Of a stretch of DNA of 64,000 bases, positions 24,691-32,582 are shown one piece after another. A model generated the notes under the pieces. That model was not told the DNA's origin. It saw only the letters and a list, made by a program, of their open reading frames with translations, and ran no database searches. This stretch comes from Sinomonas atrocyanea (GTDB lineage Bacteria; Actinomycetota; Actinomycetes; Actinomycetales; Micrococcaceae). The stretch spans positions 1 to 64,000 of the forward strand of contig NZ_JAUSTE010000008.1 in assembly GCF_030812675.1 (NCBI RefSeq), given 5' to 3'. Made by a program: the position numbers and the translations under genes. Every line of letters begins with the position of its first letter. Within the stretch, counting starts at the first letter, position 1.

Positions 24691-25214
24691 GCCAGGGGCC
24701 GTTCATGCTGACCAGCCAGGACCTCGTAGACGGCGCGGAGCTGCCGCGCCCGCAGGCCAGCGCCTACTTCGGGCTCGACGGGCAGGACCTCTCCCCCCAG
24801 CTGGCATGGAGCGGGGCGCCCGAGGGGACCCGCAGCTTCGCCGTGACCGTCATGGATCCGGACGCTCCCCGTGCGGGCAGCTTCTGCCACTGGGCCGTGG
24901 TGAACATCCCCTCCGAGGTCGAGGGGCTGCCCGAAGGGGCCGGTGGGGCACCCGACGGCATGGGTCCGGCCGATTCCGACGCAGGCCTCCCCAACGGCTG
25001 CCTCGAACTCCTCAACGACGCCGGCTTCACGGGGTTCGTCGGGGCCGGCCCGCCGCGCGGCTCGGGGCCCCACCGCTATGTGTTCACGGTCCACGCCCTC
25101 GACGTCGGCGCCGTGCCCGGCACCCCCCGCAGCAAGGGCTCGCGGGTCCTGCGGGACATCGCGGCCCACGAGATCGCGGCCGCGACCATCACCTGCACGT
25201 ACGAGGTGCGCTGA
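24687..25214 (+). CDS. YbhB/YbcL-family PEBP-like protein
   Basis: This 175-aa protein matches the bacterial phosphatidylethanolamine-binding-protein family. The hallmark MDPDAP (about 55-60) is followed by CHWAVVNIP (about 67-75), and a PHRYVFTVHALD stretch lines the pocket. The molecular function of bacterial members is not settled; they bind anionic ligands and some affect kinase signalling. It overlaps the kinase stop by 4 nt and directly abuts the next gene, so it belongs to the LacI operon. Confidence 0.9.
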   Translation: MSQGPFMLTSQDLVDGAELPRPQASAYFGLDGQDLSPQLAWSGAPEGTRSFAVTVMDPDAPRAGSFCHWAVVNIPSEVEGLPEGAGGAPDGMGPADSDAGLPNGCLELLNDAGFTGFVGAGPPRGSGPHRYVFTVHALDVGAVPGTPRSKGSRVLRDIAAHEIAAATITCTYEVR

Positions 25215-26090
25215 ATGTCCGGCACTGAGGGCGCCCGGGCCGCCGCCGAGCGGCTCATGCGGCTCGTTGCCAGCGACATCGACGGCACCATCCTGCGCCG
25301 GGACGGGCGGATCACCGAGCGCACGGTGCAGGCGCTGCACGCGTGCGAGGCGGCCGGCGTCGAACTCGTCTTCGTCACCGGGCGCCCGGCGCGGTGGCTC
25401 ACGCCGCTGAGCGAGCAGCTCGGGCATGCCGGTCGGGTGATCTGCTCGAACGGCGCCCTCGTCTACGACCTCGAAACGATGTCCGTGGTCTCCTCGGAGG
25501 CCATCCGGCGCGAGACCATGCTGGAGGTCCGCGGCATCATCCAGGGGCTGTTCCCCGAGACGGCGTTCGCGGCGGAGACCCCAGCCGAGTTCGTCATGGA
25601 GACGGCGTTCGCGGAGCCCCGGCACCGGTCCCTGCTGGAGCAGGTCCGCCACGGCGACCTCGCCGAGCTGGTTCCGGGGGATGACGTCGTGAAGTTCATG
25701 GCGAAGATCGAGGGCATCACCGCCGACGAGTACCTGCGCGTCGTGGCGCCCCACGTCTCCCACCTCGTCTCCATCACGCACTCGGCCGTGGACCTGACGA
25801 TGCTCGAGATGGCCCCGCTCGGGGTGAACAAGGCGGTGACGCTGGCCGAGTACGCGCATGCGCTCGGGATAGCGCCCGCCGACGTGGTCGCGTTCGGGGA
25901 CATGCCGAACGACGTCGAGATGCTCGCCTGGGCGGGCGAGGGCTACGCGATGTCCTCGGGCCACCCCGAGGCGCTGGCCGCGACGGAGCTCCACGCTCCC
26001 GGCATCGAGGACGACGGCGTGGCCCAGGTCCTCGAGCGCAAGCTCGCCTCGGCCTCCCGGTCTCCGCGCTCCGGCACCCTGGCGCGGTAG
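25215..26090 (+). CDS. Cof-type HAD phosphatase
   Basis: This 291-aa haloacid dehalogenase-fold hydrolase has motif I ASDIDGTIL (nucleophile Asp about residue 22), motif II in FVTGRP, a Lys in GVNKAVTL and motif IV GDMPNDVEML. The large C2-type cap places it in the Cof/YidA group, which dephosphorylates sugar phosphates and flavin precursors. It starts one base after the previous stop and closes the four-gene operon, fitting a role in sugar-phosphate detoxification. An internal start at MRLVASD is possible. Confidence 0.9.
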   Translation: MSGTEGARAAAERLMRLVASDIDGTILRRDGRITERTVQALHACEAAGVELVFVTGRPARWLTPLSEQLGHAGRVICSNGALVYDLETMSVVSSEAIRRETMLEVRGIIQGLFPETAFAAETPAEFVMETAFAEPRHRSLLEQVRHGDLAELVPGDDVVKFMAKIEGITADEYLRVVAPHVSHLVSITHSAVDLTMLEMAPLGVNKAVTLAEYAHALGIAPADVVAFGDMPNDVEMLAWAGEGYAMSSGHPEALAATELHAPGIEDDGVAQVLERKLASASRSPRSGTLAR

Positions 26091-26108
26091 ACGGCGGTCG
26101 TCGGCGCA

Positions 26109-26168
26109 AGGCCCGGAGACGACAGGCCCGGAGACGCCAGGCCCGGAGACGACAGGCCCGGAGACGCC
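26109..26168. repeat. Four tandem 15-bp repeats
   Basis: Units at 26109-26123, 26124-26138, 26139-26153 and 26154-26168 read AGGCCCGGAGACGMC. The variable base alternates A, C, A, C, so the array is also two copies of a 30-bp unit. It lies between the HAD stop and the terminator. The units are contiguous with no spacers, so this is not a CRISPR. Confidence 0.9.
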
Positions 26169-26169
26169 A

Positions 26170-26209
26170 GAGAGGGCCATGGGCGGGTTGTCCCGCCCAT
26201 GGCCCTCTC
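26170..26209. terminator. Strong terminator after the LacI operon
   Basis: An 18-bp perfect stem (26170-26187 with 26192-26209) closes on a 4-nt TTGT loop. It lies between convergent genes and can serve both strands. Confidence 0.9.
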
Positions 26210-26269
26210 CGCACGCCTCGTCCTGGACCCGGCCGGGACCGAGAGGCTGCCCGGCCCGCCGCTAGCGCA

Positions 26270-26419
26270 TCACGCGCGCCGGTGGGACAGCTTCATCGAG
26301 CCGATGATGATCAGCACGAGGGCGGCCCACAGAAACATGTAGACGCCGCCGCCGATGTCCACCAGCAGGCCCAGGATGAAGACGGCCAGCATCACGAGGC
26401 CCCAGATCAACAGTTTCAT
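26270..26419 (-). CDS. 49-aa two-helix membrane protein
   Basis: This very short gene encodes 49 residues: MKLLIWGLVMLAVFILGLLV, a short DIGGG turn, then a second hydrophobic stretch ending at the basic tail SHRRA. It has the form of the small hydrophobic stress proteins found beside lmo0937-type genes in actinobacteria. AAAGGGAG lies 7-8 nt before the ATG, which supports translation. It is followed on the same strand by the LacI-operon terminator. Its function is unknown; an envelope-stress role is a guess from neighbours. Confidence 0.75.
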   Translation of the reverse strand: MKLLIWGLVMLAVFILGLLVDIGGGVYMFLWAALVLIIIGSMKLSHRRA

Positions 26420-26504
26420 CGACAACTCCCTTTGATCGCCCAGCACTCTGTCCGAATGCCTCCATTATGGCGGGAGCGGGGGCCGCGGGTGCAGGCGTGC
26501 CCGG

Positions 26505-26654
26505 TCAGACCGCCCTGCGGCCCCTGACGAAGTGCACGATCAGGGCGATGACGGCGAGCACGATGAGAATGTGGACAATGCCTCCGAGGCTCGGAAGCGC
26601 GATGAATCCGAGGAGCCAGAGGACGAACAGAATGAGTGCAATCCAGAGCAGCAC
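26505..26654 (-). CDS. lmo0937-family 49-aa membrane protein
   Basis: The gene encodes 49 residues with two hydrophobic helices joined by a Pro/Gly turn: MLLWIALILFVLWLLGFIAL, PSLGGIVH, then a second helix and the basic end VRGRRAV. The leading LW.L.LFVLWLLG pattern and FVRGRR tail match the lmo0937 family. The start is GTG at 26654 with a clear TAGGAG site 6 nt upstream. Its sister gene lies 85 bp downstream. Function is not established. Confidence 0.8.
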   Translation of the reverse strand: MLLWIALILFVLWLLGFIALPSLGGIVHILIVLAVIALIVHFVRGRRAV

Positions 26655-26671
26655 GGTGATCTCCTAAGGTC

Positions 26672-26695
26672 GGTTGTACAACGTCTGGTTGTACA
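26672..26695. promoter_or_regulatory. Operator-like GTTGTACA repeats
   Basis: GGTTGTACA occurs twice in direct repeat (26672-26680 and 26687-26695), 15 bp apart. The first copy belongs to a perfect palindrome GTTGTACAAC (26673-26682). The site lies just upstream of the small membrane protein at 26505-26654 and 125 bp before a divergent DegP-like protease, so it may control both. Confidence 0.55.
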
Positions 26696-26819
26696 GCGAT
26701 CCATCTCTTTCCCTGCACGTGCGTCATCCAAACAACCTCCCTTCCGCAGTTCTGCGGCCGGCGCCGTTCGCCCCGCGCGATACCCGGCATGCGCGGGACC
26801 TCCGCGGCGTTGGGAGAGC

Positions 26820-27779
26820 ATGAGCGAGAACAGCGACGTCGGCGGCCCGGCCGGGGCAATCCCCTCCGGGGGACCGGCCATGGATGCCTACTCCCAGATC
26901 GTGACCGGCGTGGCCCGGCACCTGACGCCGCGCGTCGCCTCGGTGCGGACCGAGCGGGGGTCCGGGAGCGCCGTCGTGCTCACCGCCGAGCGGCATCTCG
27001 TGACGAACGCGCACGTGGTCGGGCGGCTCAACCACGGCGAGGTGGCGTTCGCGGACGGCACCGCAGGGCCGTTCGCGGTGGTGGGCCGCGACCCGCTCTC
27101 CGACCTCGCCGTCCTGCGCAGCGGCATCGACGTCCCCGAGCCGCCCGAGTTCGGAGACGCGGACACGCTGCTGGTCGGATCGCTCGTGGTCGCGGTGGGC
27201 AGCCCGCTCGGCCTCGAGGGCAGCGTCACCGCCGGCGTGGTCAGCGCCCTCGGGCGGTCCATCCCGGCCCGCGGGCGCACGGCGTCGCGCCTCATCGAGG
27301 ACGTCATCCAGACCGACGCGGCGCTCAACCCGGGCAACTCGGGCGGGGCCCTCGCGGACTCGCGGGGGCGTGTGGTGGGGATCAACACCGCCGTGGCCGG
27401 ATTCGGGCTCGGCCTCGCCGTGCCGGTCAACGCCACGACGCGCCGGATCCTCGACTCCCTCCGCCTCGACGGGCGGGTGCGCCGGGCCTACCTGGGCCTC
27501 GTGAGCGTGCCTACGCCGCTCGACGCGCGCTGGGCGGCCCGCACCGGGACGCGGCGGGCGCTGCGCGTCGCCGAGGTGGTGGGCGGGAGCCCCGCCGAGT
27601 CGAGCGGCATCCGGGCCGGCGACCTCCTGCTCGCCGTCAACGGCGAACCCCTCAAGGACGCCCAGTCGCTCCAGCGGCACATGTTCGCCGAGGCGATCGG
27701 GCGGCGCACCGAGATCAGCGTGCTCCGCGGCGAGGCCATGGTGGACGTCGTCACCGAGCCCACGGAGCTCGTGGACTAG
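26820..27779 (+). CDS. DegP/HtrA-like trypsin-fold protease with PDZ domain
   Basis: This 319-aa serine protease has the catalytic triad in VTNAHVV (His about 63), SDLAVL (Asp about 93) and NPGNSGGAL (Ser about 172), followed by a PDZ domain (about 220-310, with GSPAESSGIRAGDLLLAVNG). No signal peptide or transmembrane anchor is seen, so it is probably cytoplasmic or uses another route. ATG 26820 follows GGGAGA. It ends in a 4-nt CTAG overlap with the convergent phzF-like gene. HtrA proteins degrade misfolded proteins under stress. Confidence 0.92.
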   Translation: MSENSDVGGPAGAIPSGGPAMDAYSQIVTGVARHLTPRVASVRTERGSGSAVVLTAERHLVTNAHVVGRLNHGEVAFADGTAGPFAVVGRDPLSDLAVLRSGIDVPEPPEFGDADTLLVGSLVVAVGSPLGLEGSVTAGVVSALGRSIPARGRTASRLIEDVIQTDAALNPGNSGGALADSRGRVVGINTAVAGFGLGLAVPVNATTRRILDSLRLDGRVRRAYLGLVSVPTPLDARWAARTGTRRALRVAEVVGGSPAESSGIRAGDLLLAVNGEPLKDAQSLQRHMFAEAIGRRTEISVLRGEAMVDVVTEPTELVD

Positions 27780-28606
27780 AGGGACACCTGCCCCCGGATG
27801 CCCACCACCGTGTCACCGCCGACCCAGACGTCCGTGCCGTCCGAGGCGATCCGGACCAGGCCGCGCCGGCCGAGGACGGTGCCCTGCTGGGCCACGTAGG
27901 CGGTGGGCGCGCGGCCGCTGCCGATGAGCCACTGGGCGAGCCCCGCATTGAGGCTGCCGGTGACCGGGTCCTCAGGGACGGCAAGATCGGGGCAGAACGC
28001 CCGCACCTCGAAGGCGGCCCGGCCGCCGGGCGCGCGCGGGCCGATCACGCCCACCTGGTAGCCGCCCATGGCGGCGAAGTCCAGCCGCAGGCCGAGCACG
28101 GTGTCCGCGTCGCGGAGGAGAAGCCCCACCCAGCCCGGACCGTCGTCCACCCAGGCGGCCTCGACGACCTCCTCGGGAGCGAGCCCCAGCGAGGCTGCCA
28201 CGGCGGCCAGGTCGGCCTCGTCAACCGGCCCCGAGCGCAGGAGGTCCGGGGCGGCGAAGGCGAGCCCCCCGGCGTCGTCCTTCACGGTCACGAGGCCCAC
28301 GCCGCACTCCTGCACGACCCGCCCCTCAGTCGCCGGCACGCCGCCTGCTTCCAGCCAGGCCCGGGCCGAGCCGAGCGTGGGGTGCCCGGCGAACGGCAGC
28401 TCGCCGCCCGGGGTGAAGATGCGGAGGCGGTAGTCGGCGCCCGGCTGCGTCGGCGCGAGCAGGAAGGTGGTCTCCGAGAGATTGGTCCAGCGGGCGAACG
28501 CGGCCATCTCCTCTGCGCCGATCCCGTCGGCATCGTGCACCACGGCCACCGGGTTCCCGCGCAGGAACTCCGAGGTGAACACGTCGACCTGGCTGAACCG
28601 CCTCAC
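27776..28606 (-). CDS. PhzF-family isomerase/epimerase-like protein
   Basis: This 276-aa protein has the duplicated PhzF/diaminopimelate-epimerase fold. It starts VRRFSQVDVFTSEFLRGNPVAVV and contains the signature TNLSETTFLL with the catalytic Glu, FTPGGELPFAGHPTLG and, in the second half, DPVTGSLNAG. PhzF itself isomerises a phenazine precursor, but most members have unknown substrates and no other phenazine genes are here. The GTG start at 28606 overlaps the NUDIX stop (GTGA, 28603-28606), so the two are translationally coupled. Confidence 0.92.
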   Translation of the reverse strand: MRRFSQVDVFTSEFLRGNPVAVVHDADGIGAEEMAAFARWTNLSETTFLLAPTQPGADYRLRIFTPGGELPFAGHPTLGSARAWLEAGGVPATEGRVVQECGVGLVTVKDDAGGLAFAAPDLLRSGPVDEADLAAVAASLGLAPEEVVEAAWVDDGPGWVGLLLRDADTVLGLRLDFAAMGGYQVGVIGPRAPGGRAAFEVRAFCPDLAVPEDPVTGSLNAGLAQWLIGSGRAPTAYVAQQGTVLGRRGLVRIASDGTDVWVGGDTVVGIRGQVSL

Positions 28607-29085
28607 AGGACCTCGACGCCGTCCTCGAGCTCGAGCGTGCGGGCCTCGGCGAGGCCGGTGAGCGCGGCCTCGATGTGCCGGGCACCGTGGTCGCCGAAGT
28701 ACTCCCCGAACTCCTCCTCGCCCACGAACCGCCACTCCGTGAGCTCCTCCTCCTGGAGGGTGACCGGTGCGCCCTGGGGGAGCGCGCCGCCGTCGTACAG
28801 GAAGCTCAGCCCGTCCCCGACCGGGTCCGGGAAGGCCGAGTGGGCGATCAGCAGGAGCGCACCCGGCTCGATGTCGAGCCCGAGCTCCTCGCGGCCCTCG
28901 CGGCGGGCGGCCTTGCGCGGCGCCTCGCCCGGGTCCACGGTGCCGCCGGGCAGCAGCCACCCGTCCCGGTAGTTGGGCTTGACGGCGAGGACGCGGCCGT
29001 CCCCGTCGCGGATCACCAGACCGGCGGCGACCCGCCGTCGTGGAAGCGTGCGGAAGTACTCGCGGCTCGCGGCGCTCAGCTCCAT
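28603..29085 (-). CDS. NUDIX hydrolase
   Basis: This 160-aa protein has a complete Nudix box, GGTVDPGEAPRKAARREG followed by REELG (about 47-70), which binds magnesium and hydrolyses nucleoside diphosphates linked to another group. The substrate cannot be read from sequence; small NUDIX proteins often clean oxidised nucleotides or NDP-sugars. It is coupled to the phzF-like gene by a 4-nt overlap and is divergent from the GDPD gene. Confidence 0.9.
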   Translation of the reverse strand: MELSAASREYFRTLPRRRVAAGLVIRDGDGRVLAVKPNYRDGWLLPGGTVDPGEAPRKAARREGREELGLDIEPGALLLIAHSAFPDPVGDGLSFLYDGGALPQGAPVTLQEEELTEWRFVGEEEFGEYFGDHGARHIEAALTGLAEARTLELEDGVEVL

Positions 29086-29121
29086 GCCGCCAGCCTACTC
29101 GGGTGGCGGTAGCGTGGGGCC

Positions 29122-29892
29122 GTGCCGTTCCTCCACCCGGCCCCCATGGCCTTCGCGCACCGCGGCTTCTCGTCCGAGGGGCTCGAGAACACGCTCACCG
29201 CGTTCCGTGCCGCGTGGGACCTCGGCTTCACCCACCTCGAGACGGACGTCAGGGCGACGCGCGACGGCGCGCTGGTCGCCTTCCACGACGAGCGCCTGGA
29301 CCGCGTCACGGACCGGACCGGGGCGCTGGCCGAGCTGGACTTCTCCGCCGTGGCCGCGGCGCGGATCGGCGCCTCCGAGCGCGTGCCCCTGTTCTCCGAC
29401 CTCGTCGAGGAGCTGCCGGGGGCGTACGTCAACGTGGACGTGAAGTCGGCCGACGCCGTGGCGCCCCTCGCCGCGCTCATCGAGCGGATGCGCCTGCACG
29501 ACCGGGTGCTCGTCACCTCGTTCTCCGACACGCGGCGCCGCGCCGTGCTGTCCCGGCTCTCCCGGCCGGTGGCGTCCTCTTCCGGCATCGAGTCCGCGGC
29601 CGTGATGCGGCTCCTCGGGGCGGCCCTGCCGGAGGCGCTGCTGCGCCGGGCGCTCGGGGGCATCGGCGCGCTCCAGGTGCCCGAGCGCTTCCGGGGCCTG
29701 CGCGTGCCCACCCCGGGGTTCGTGGCCCGCGCCCACCGGCTCGGCCTGCAGGTGCACGTGTGGACGGTCAACGAGCCCGCGGACATGCACCGGCTCCTGG
29801 ACGCCGGGGTGGACGGACTCCTCACCGACCGGGCCGACGTCCTCCGCGGCGTGCTCCGCGCGCGCGGGGCCTGGCCCCCGTCTGGCCGCTGA
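29122..29892 (+). CDS. Glycerophosphodiester phosphodiesterase
   Basis: This 256-aa enzyme of the GDPD (TIM-barrel) family hydrolyses glycerophosphodiesters to glycerol-3-phosphate and an alcohol. Motifs are FAHRGFSSEGLENTL (about 11-25, catalytic His and metal-binding Glu), LETDVRATRDG and VAFHDERLDRVT (second His). There is no signal peptide, so it acts in the cytoplasm. GTG 29122 is preceded by TAGCGT (29110-29115) and a 6-nt spacer and lacks a ribosome site, so it is probably leaderless. Confidence 0.92.
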   Translation: MPFLHPAPMAFAHRGFSSEGLENTLTAFRAAWDLGFTHLETDVRATRDGALVAFHDERLDRVTDRTGALAELDFSAVAAARIGASERVPLFSDLVEELPGAYVNVDVKSADAVAPLAALIERMRLHDRVLVTSFSDTRRRAVLSRLSRPVASSSGIESAAVMRLLGAALPEALLRRALGGIGALQVPERFRGLRVPTPGFVARAHRLGLQVHVWTVNEPADMHRLLDAGVDGLLTDRADVLRGVLRARGAWPPSGR

Positions 29893-29980
29893 GGGGTCTC
29901 TGGCGCCCACCTGCGGGGTCTCTGGCGTTCACGTGAGGGGTCTCTGGCGCCCACCTGCGGGGTCTCTCAGCGGGGAAACA
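29893..29980. repeat. Tandem 22-bp repeats GGGGTCTCTGGCG...
   Basis: Four units with an exact 22-bp period start at 29893, 29915, 29937 and 29959. Units 1 and 3 are identical, unit 2 differs at several positions and unit 4 keeps only the first 9-10 bases. The array starts immediately after the GDPD stop codon. The same GGGGTCTCTGGCG core recurs in the hairpin at 31832-31914. Confidence 0.85.
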
Positions 29981-29983
29981 CCC

Positions 29984-30047
29984 CGGAGTTCTCCCTGAGT
30001 TCCCGGGGAACTCGGCAACGCCGAGCCGAACTCCCGGGGAACTCTCC
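29984..30047. repeat. Pair of AGTTCCCGGGGAACT-like palindromes
   Basis: Palindromes at 29997-30013 and 30028-30044 share CCCGGGGAACTC and flank a third hairpin, CTCGGC-AAC-GCCGAG (30011-30025). They lie in the 266-bp gap between the GDPD gene and a secreted phosphodiesterase. They could form a terminator cluster or a regulator site upstream of the next gene; nothing else was seen in the gap. Confidence 0.6.
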
Positions 30048-30158
30048 GGCGGGGTGGCTCCACGGCGCCGGCCGCCCCGGCTGTACGTGGCAGCATCTGG
30101 GCGAGGCCGCATGCTGACGGCCCGACGCGGGGCGCCGAGGCGCCGGAACAGGAGAGCC

Positions 30159-31817
30159 ATGAAGACCACCACGAAGCGCGCGGCTGCTGCCGTGCTCGGC
30201 GCTGCGCTGACCACGGCGGGCGCGGCCGGGGCCGCCGTGGCCGCCCCGGCGACGCCCCACAAGGCAGCCTCGGACCAGCACGTCCTGCTGCTCTCGGTGG
30301 ATGGCCTGCACCAGTCCGACCTGGACTGGTACGTCCGCAGCCACCCCGGCTCCGCCCTCGCCCGCCTCGTGGGCCACGGCACGAGCTACACGGACGCCCA
30401 GACCCCGGTGCCCTCCGACTCGTTCCCCGGCATGGTCGGCCAGCTGACCGGCGGCAACCCCGGCACCACCGGCATCTACTACGACGACACCTGGAACCGG
30501 GCCCTCCTGCCCGCCGGCACCACCGACTGCACCACGGCGAAGCCGGGCGCTGAGGTGGCCATGACGGAGGCGGCGGACAAGAACCAGAACGCGCTCGACG
30601 CCGGCCAGGGCCTGACGGGGCTGCCGAACGGCATCCTGGCGATGACCGGCCAGCCCCGCTCGCTGCTCAACCCGGCGAGCCTCCCCGTGGACCCGACCAC
30701 GTGCAAGCCGGTGTACCCAAACCAGTACCTCAAGGTGAACACGGTCTTCGAGGTCGCCAAGAAGGCCGGCCTCCGCACCGCCTGGTCGGACAAGCACATC
30801 GCCTACGACATCCTCAGCGGCCCCTCCGGCACCGGCCTCGACGACCTGTTCGCCCCCGAGATCAACTCCGATGCCTCGGCCGCGGGCTTCCCCGCCGGCA
30901 GCGACTGGACGACGGACAACGCCGCGACCCAGCAGTACGACGCCTATAAGGTGCAGGCCGTCGTCAACGAGATCGGCGGCAAGGACCACTCCGGGACCCA
31001 GAACGTGGGCGAGCCCGGCGTGTTCGGCATGAACTTCCAGACCGTCTCGACGGCGCAGAAGCTCCCGACGTCGGACGGCCTCGCCGGGGGCTACCTCGCC
31101 GACGGCGTCACGCCCGGCCCGCTGCTGACGAAGGCGCTCGACGACATCAACACGCAGGTCGGAAGGATGACCGACGCCATCGCGAAGTCCCCCGACGCGA
31201 AGAAGACCACGGTGATCCTCTCGGCCAAGCACGGACAGTCGCCGACGGACCCCGCCACCCTCAAGCGCATCGACGACGGCCCCATCATCGACGGCCTCAA
31301 CGCCGCGTGGAAGGCCGCAGGCCACGCGGACGACCTCGTCGCGTTCTCCACGGACGACGACATCATGCAGCTCTGGCTCACCGAGCACACCCAGGCGGCC
31401 GCCGACTTCGCCAAGCAGTACCTGCTCGCCCACTCCGCGGGCGGCAACAGCATCAGCGGCTCGTCGCTCACGGTCCAGGACTCCGGCCTGTCCTCCGTCT
31501 ACGCAGGCTCCCAGGTGGCAGACTTCTTCCACACGGCCGCCACCGACTCCCGCATCCCGGACATCTTCGGCGTCGTCCAGCACGGCGTGGTCTACACGGG
31601 CGGCACCAAGAAGATCGCGGAGCACGGCGGCGCCGACCCCCAGGACCGCCACGTCCCGCTCGTCGTCTCGCGGGGCACCGACACGAGCGCCTCGACCGTC
31701 GGCAGCAGCGTCGAGACCACGCAGATCGCCCCGACCATCCTGCGCGAGCTCGGCCTCAATGCCAACGACCTCCAGGCCGTGCAGATCGAGGGCACCCGGG
31801 CGCTCCCACAGCACTGA
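30159..31817 (+). CDS. Secreted alkaline-phosphatase-superfamily phosphodiesterase
   Basis: This 552-aa protein has a Sec signal peptide (MKTTTKRAAAAVLGAAL... with an AVAAPA cleavage region near residue 30) and the type I phosphodiesterase / nucleotide pyrophosphatase fold. Metal ligands are visible in LLSVDGLHQSDL, the nucleophile region in TPVPSDSFPGM, SDKHIAYD, SAKHGQSP and AEHGGADPQDRHVPLVV. It would act outside the membrane, releasing phosphate from nucleotides or phosphodiesters. ATG 30159 follows AGGAGAG; the upstream extension to 30054 is rejected. Confidence 0.9.
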   Translation: MKTTTKRAAAAVLGAALTTAGAAGAAVAAPATPHKAASDQHVLLLSVDGLHQSDLDWYVRSHPGSALARLVGHGTSYTDAQTPVPSDSFPGMVGQLTGGNPGTTGIYYDDTWNRALLPAGTTDCTTAKPGAEVAMTEAADKNQNALDAGQGLTGLPNGILAMTGQPRSLLNPASLPVDPTTCKPVYPNQYLKVNTVFEVAKKAGLRTAWSDKHIAYDILSGPSGTGLDDLFAPEINSDASAAGFPAGSDWTTDNAATQQYDAYKVQAVVNEIGGKDHSGTQNVGEPGVFGMNFQTVSTAQKLPTSDGLAGGYLADGVTPGPLLTKALDDINTQVGRMTDAIAKSPDAKKTTVILSAKHGQSPTDPATLKRIDDGPIIDGLNAAWKAAGHADDLVAFSTDDDIMQLWLTEHTQAAADFAKQYLLAHSAGGNSISGSSLTVQDSGLSSVYAGSQVADFFHTAATDSRIPDIFGVVQHGVVYTGGTKKIAEHGGADPQDRHVPLVVSRGTDTSASTVGSSVETTQIAPTILRELGLNANDLQAVQIEGTRALPQH

Positions 31818-31831
31818 CCGGGGCCCGCACC

Positions 31832-31914
31832 GGAGACCCCGCAACGGGCCGCCAGAGACCCCGCAACGCCTGCCCGGCGTTGAGGGGTCTCTGGCGCCGG
31901 CCTGTGCGGTCTCC
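31832..31914. terminator. Long imperfect palindrome between convergent genes
   Basis: Two arms of about 38 nt (31832-31870 and 31876-31914) are complementary with few mismatches. They contain GCCAGAGACCCCGC and its complement, the same core as the 22-bp repeats after the GDPD gene. It lies between convergent genes and can act as a bidirectional terminator. Confidence 0.75.
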
Positions 31915-31941
31915 AGCGCGGAGGCGAGGGACGCGCCGCCC

Positions 31942-32544
31942 TCAGGCGCCGTCGTCGGCCGCCGAGGAGCCCTCGGCGACGGCGCGCTCGATGCGCCGGT
32001 CCGGCACGATCCACAGGGCCGCGACCGCCACGTAGGCGGCCACGCTGATCCACACCGAGGCGAAGGCCCCCGCGCACCCGACCAGGTACAGGGCCATGGA
32101 CCACTTGCCCTTGGCATCGTTGCGGATGGCCCGGGCGAGCCGGCTCCCGGCGCCCTGGAGGCGGATGAGCCGGGTCTGGAGGATCGTGTAGGAGACCGCG
32201 GCGGCTAACAGGTTGATCCCGTACACGAGCACCGGCAGCTCCGCGAGGCTGCTCTCGTCCATCCAGCGCGTGGTGAACGGGACCACCGACAGCCAGAACA
32301 GCAGGTTCAGGTTGGCCCACAGGGCACCCCCGTCGATCCTGCGGGTCAGGTGCATGAGGTGGTGGTGGTTGGTCCAGTAGATCCCGATGTACACGAAGCT
32401 GAGCACGTACGTGAGCAGCGTCGGCAGGACCGCGGCGAGGCCGTGCAGGTCCGGAGTCTCGGGGGTCTTGAGCTCCAGCACCATGATGGTGATGGCGATG
32501 GCGAGGACGCCGTCGCTGAACGCCTCGACGCGGTTGGTCTCCAC
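31942..32544 (-). CDS. TMEM175-family potassium channel-like protein
   Basis: This 200-aa membrane protein has about six hydrophobic helices. It opens with RVEAFSDGVLAIAITIMVLEL, the FSD motif typical of TMEM175 (DUF1211) channels, in which pore helices form a potassium-conducting tetramer. NHHHLMHLTRRIDG follows helix 3. GTG 32544 puts the conserved motif close to the N-terminus; an ATG at 32583 in the same frame is possible, but it would sit on the start of the divergent glycerate kinase gene. Confidence 0.85.
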   Translation of the reverse strand: METNRVEAFSDGVLAIAITIMVLELKTPETPDLHGLAAVLPTLLTYVLSFVYIGIYWTNHHHLMHLTRRIDGGALWANLNLLFWLSVVPFTTRWMDESSLAELPVLVYGINLLAAAVSYTILQTRLIRLQGAGSRLARAIRNDAKGKWSMALYLVGCAGAFASVWISVAAYVAVAALWIVPDRRIERAVAEGSSAADDGA

Positions 32545-32582
32545 GCGGACATTGTGCCAGCGGGTACTGGCAGGATGGTGCA

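Noticed and set aside
26109-26168. CRISPR-like array
   Set aside because: The 15-bp units are contiguous without unique spacers, and there are no cas genes.
27776-28606. Phenazine biosynthesis locus
   Set aside because: A lone PhzF-family gene coupled to a NUDIX gene, with no phzA/B/D/E/G nearby.
29967-32117. 716-codon minus-strand open frame
   Set aside because: It runs opposite the secreted phosphodiesterase and through its flanking repeats; no family motif is visible.
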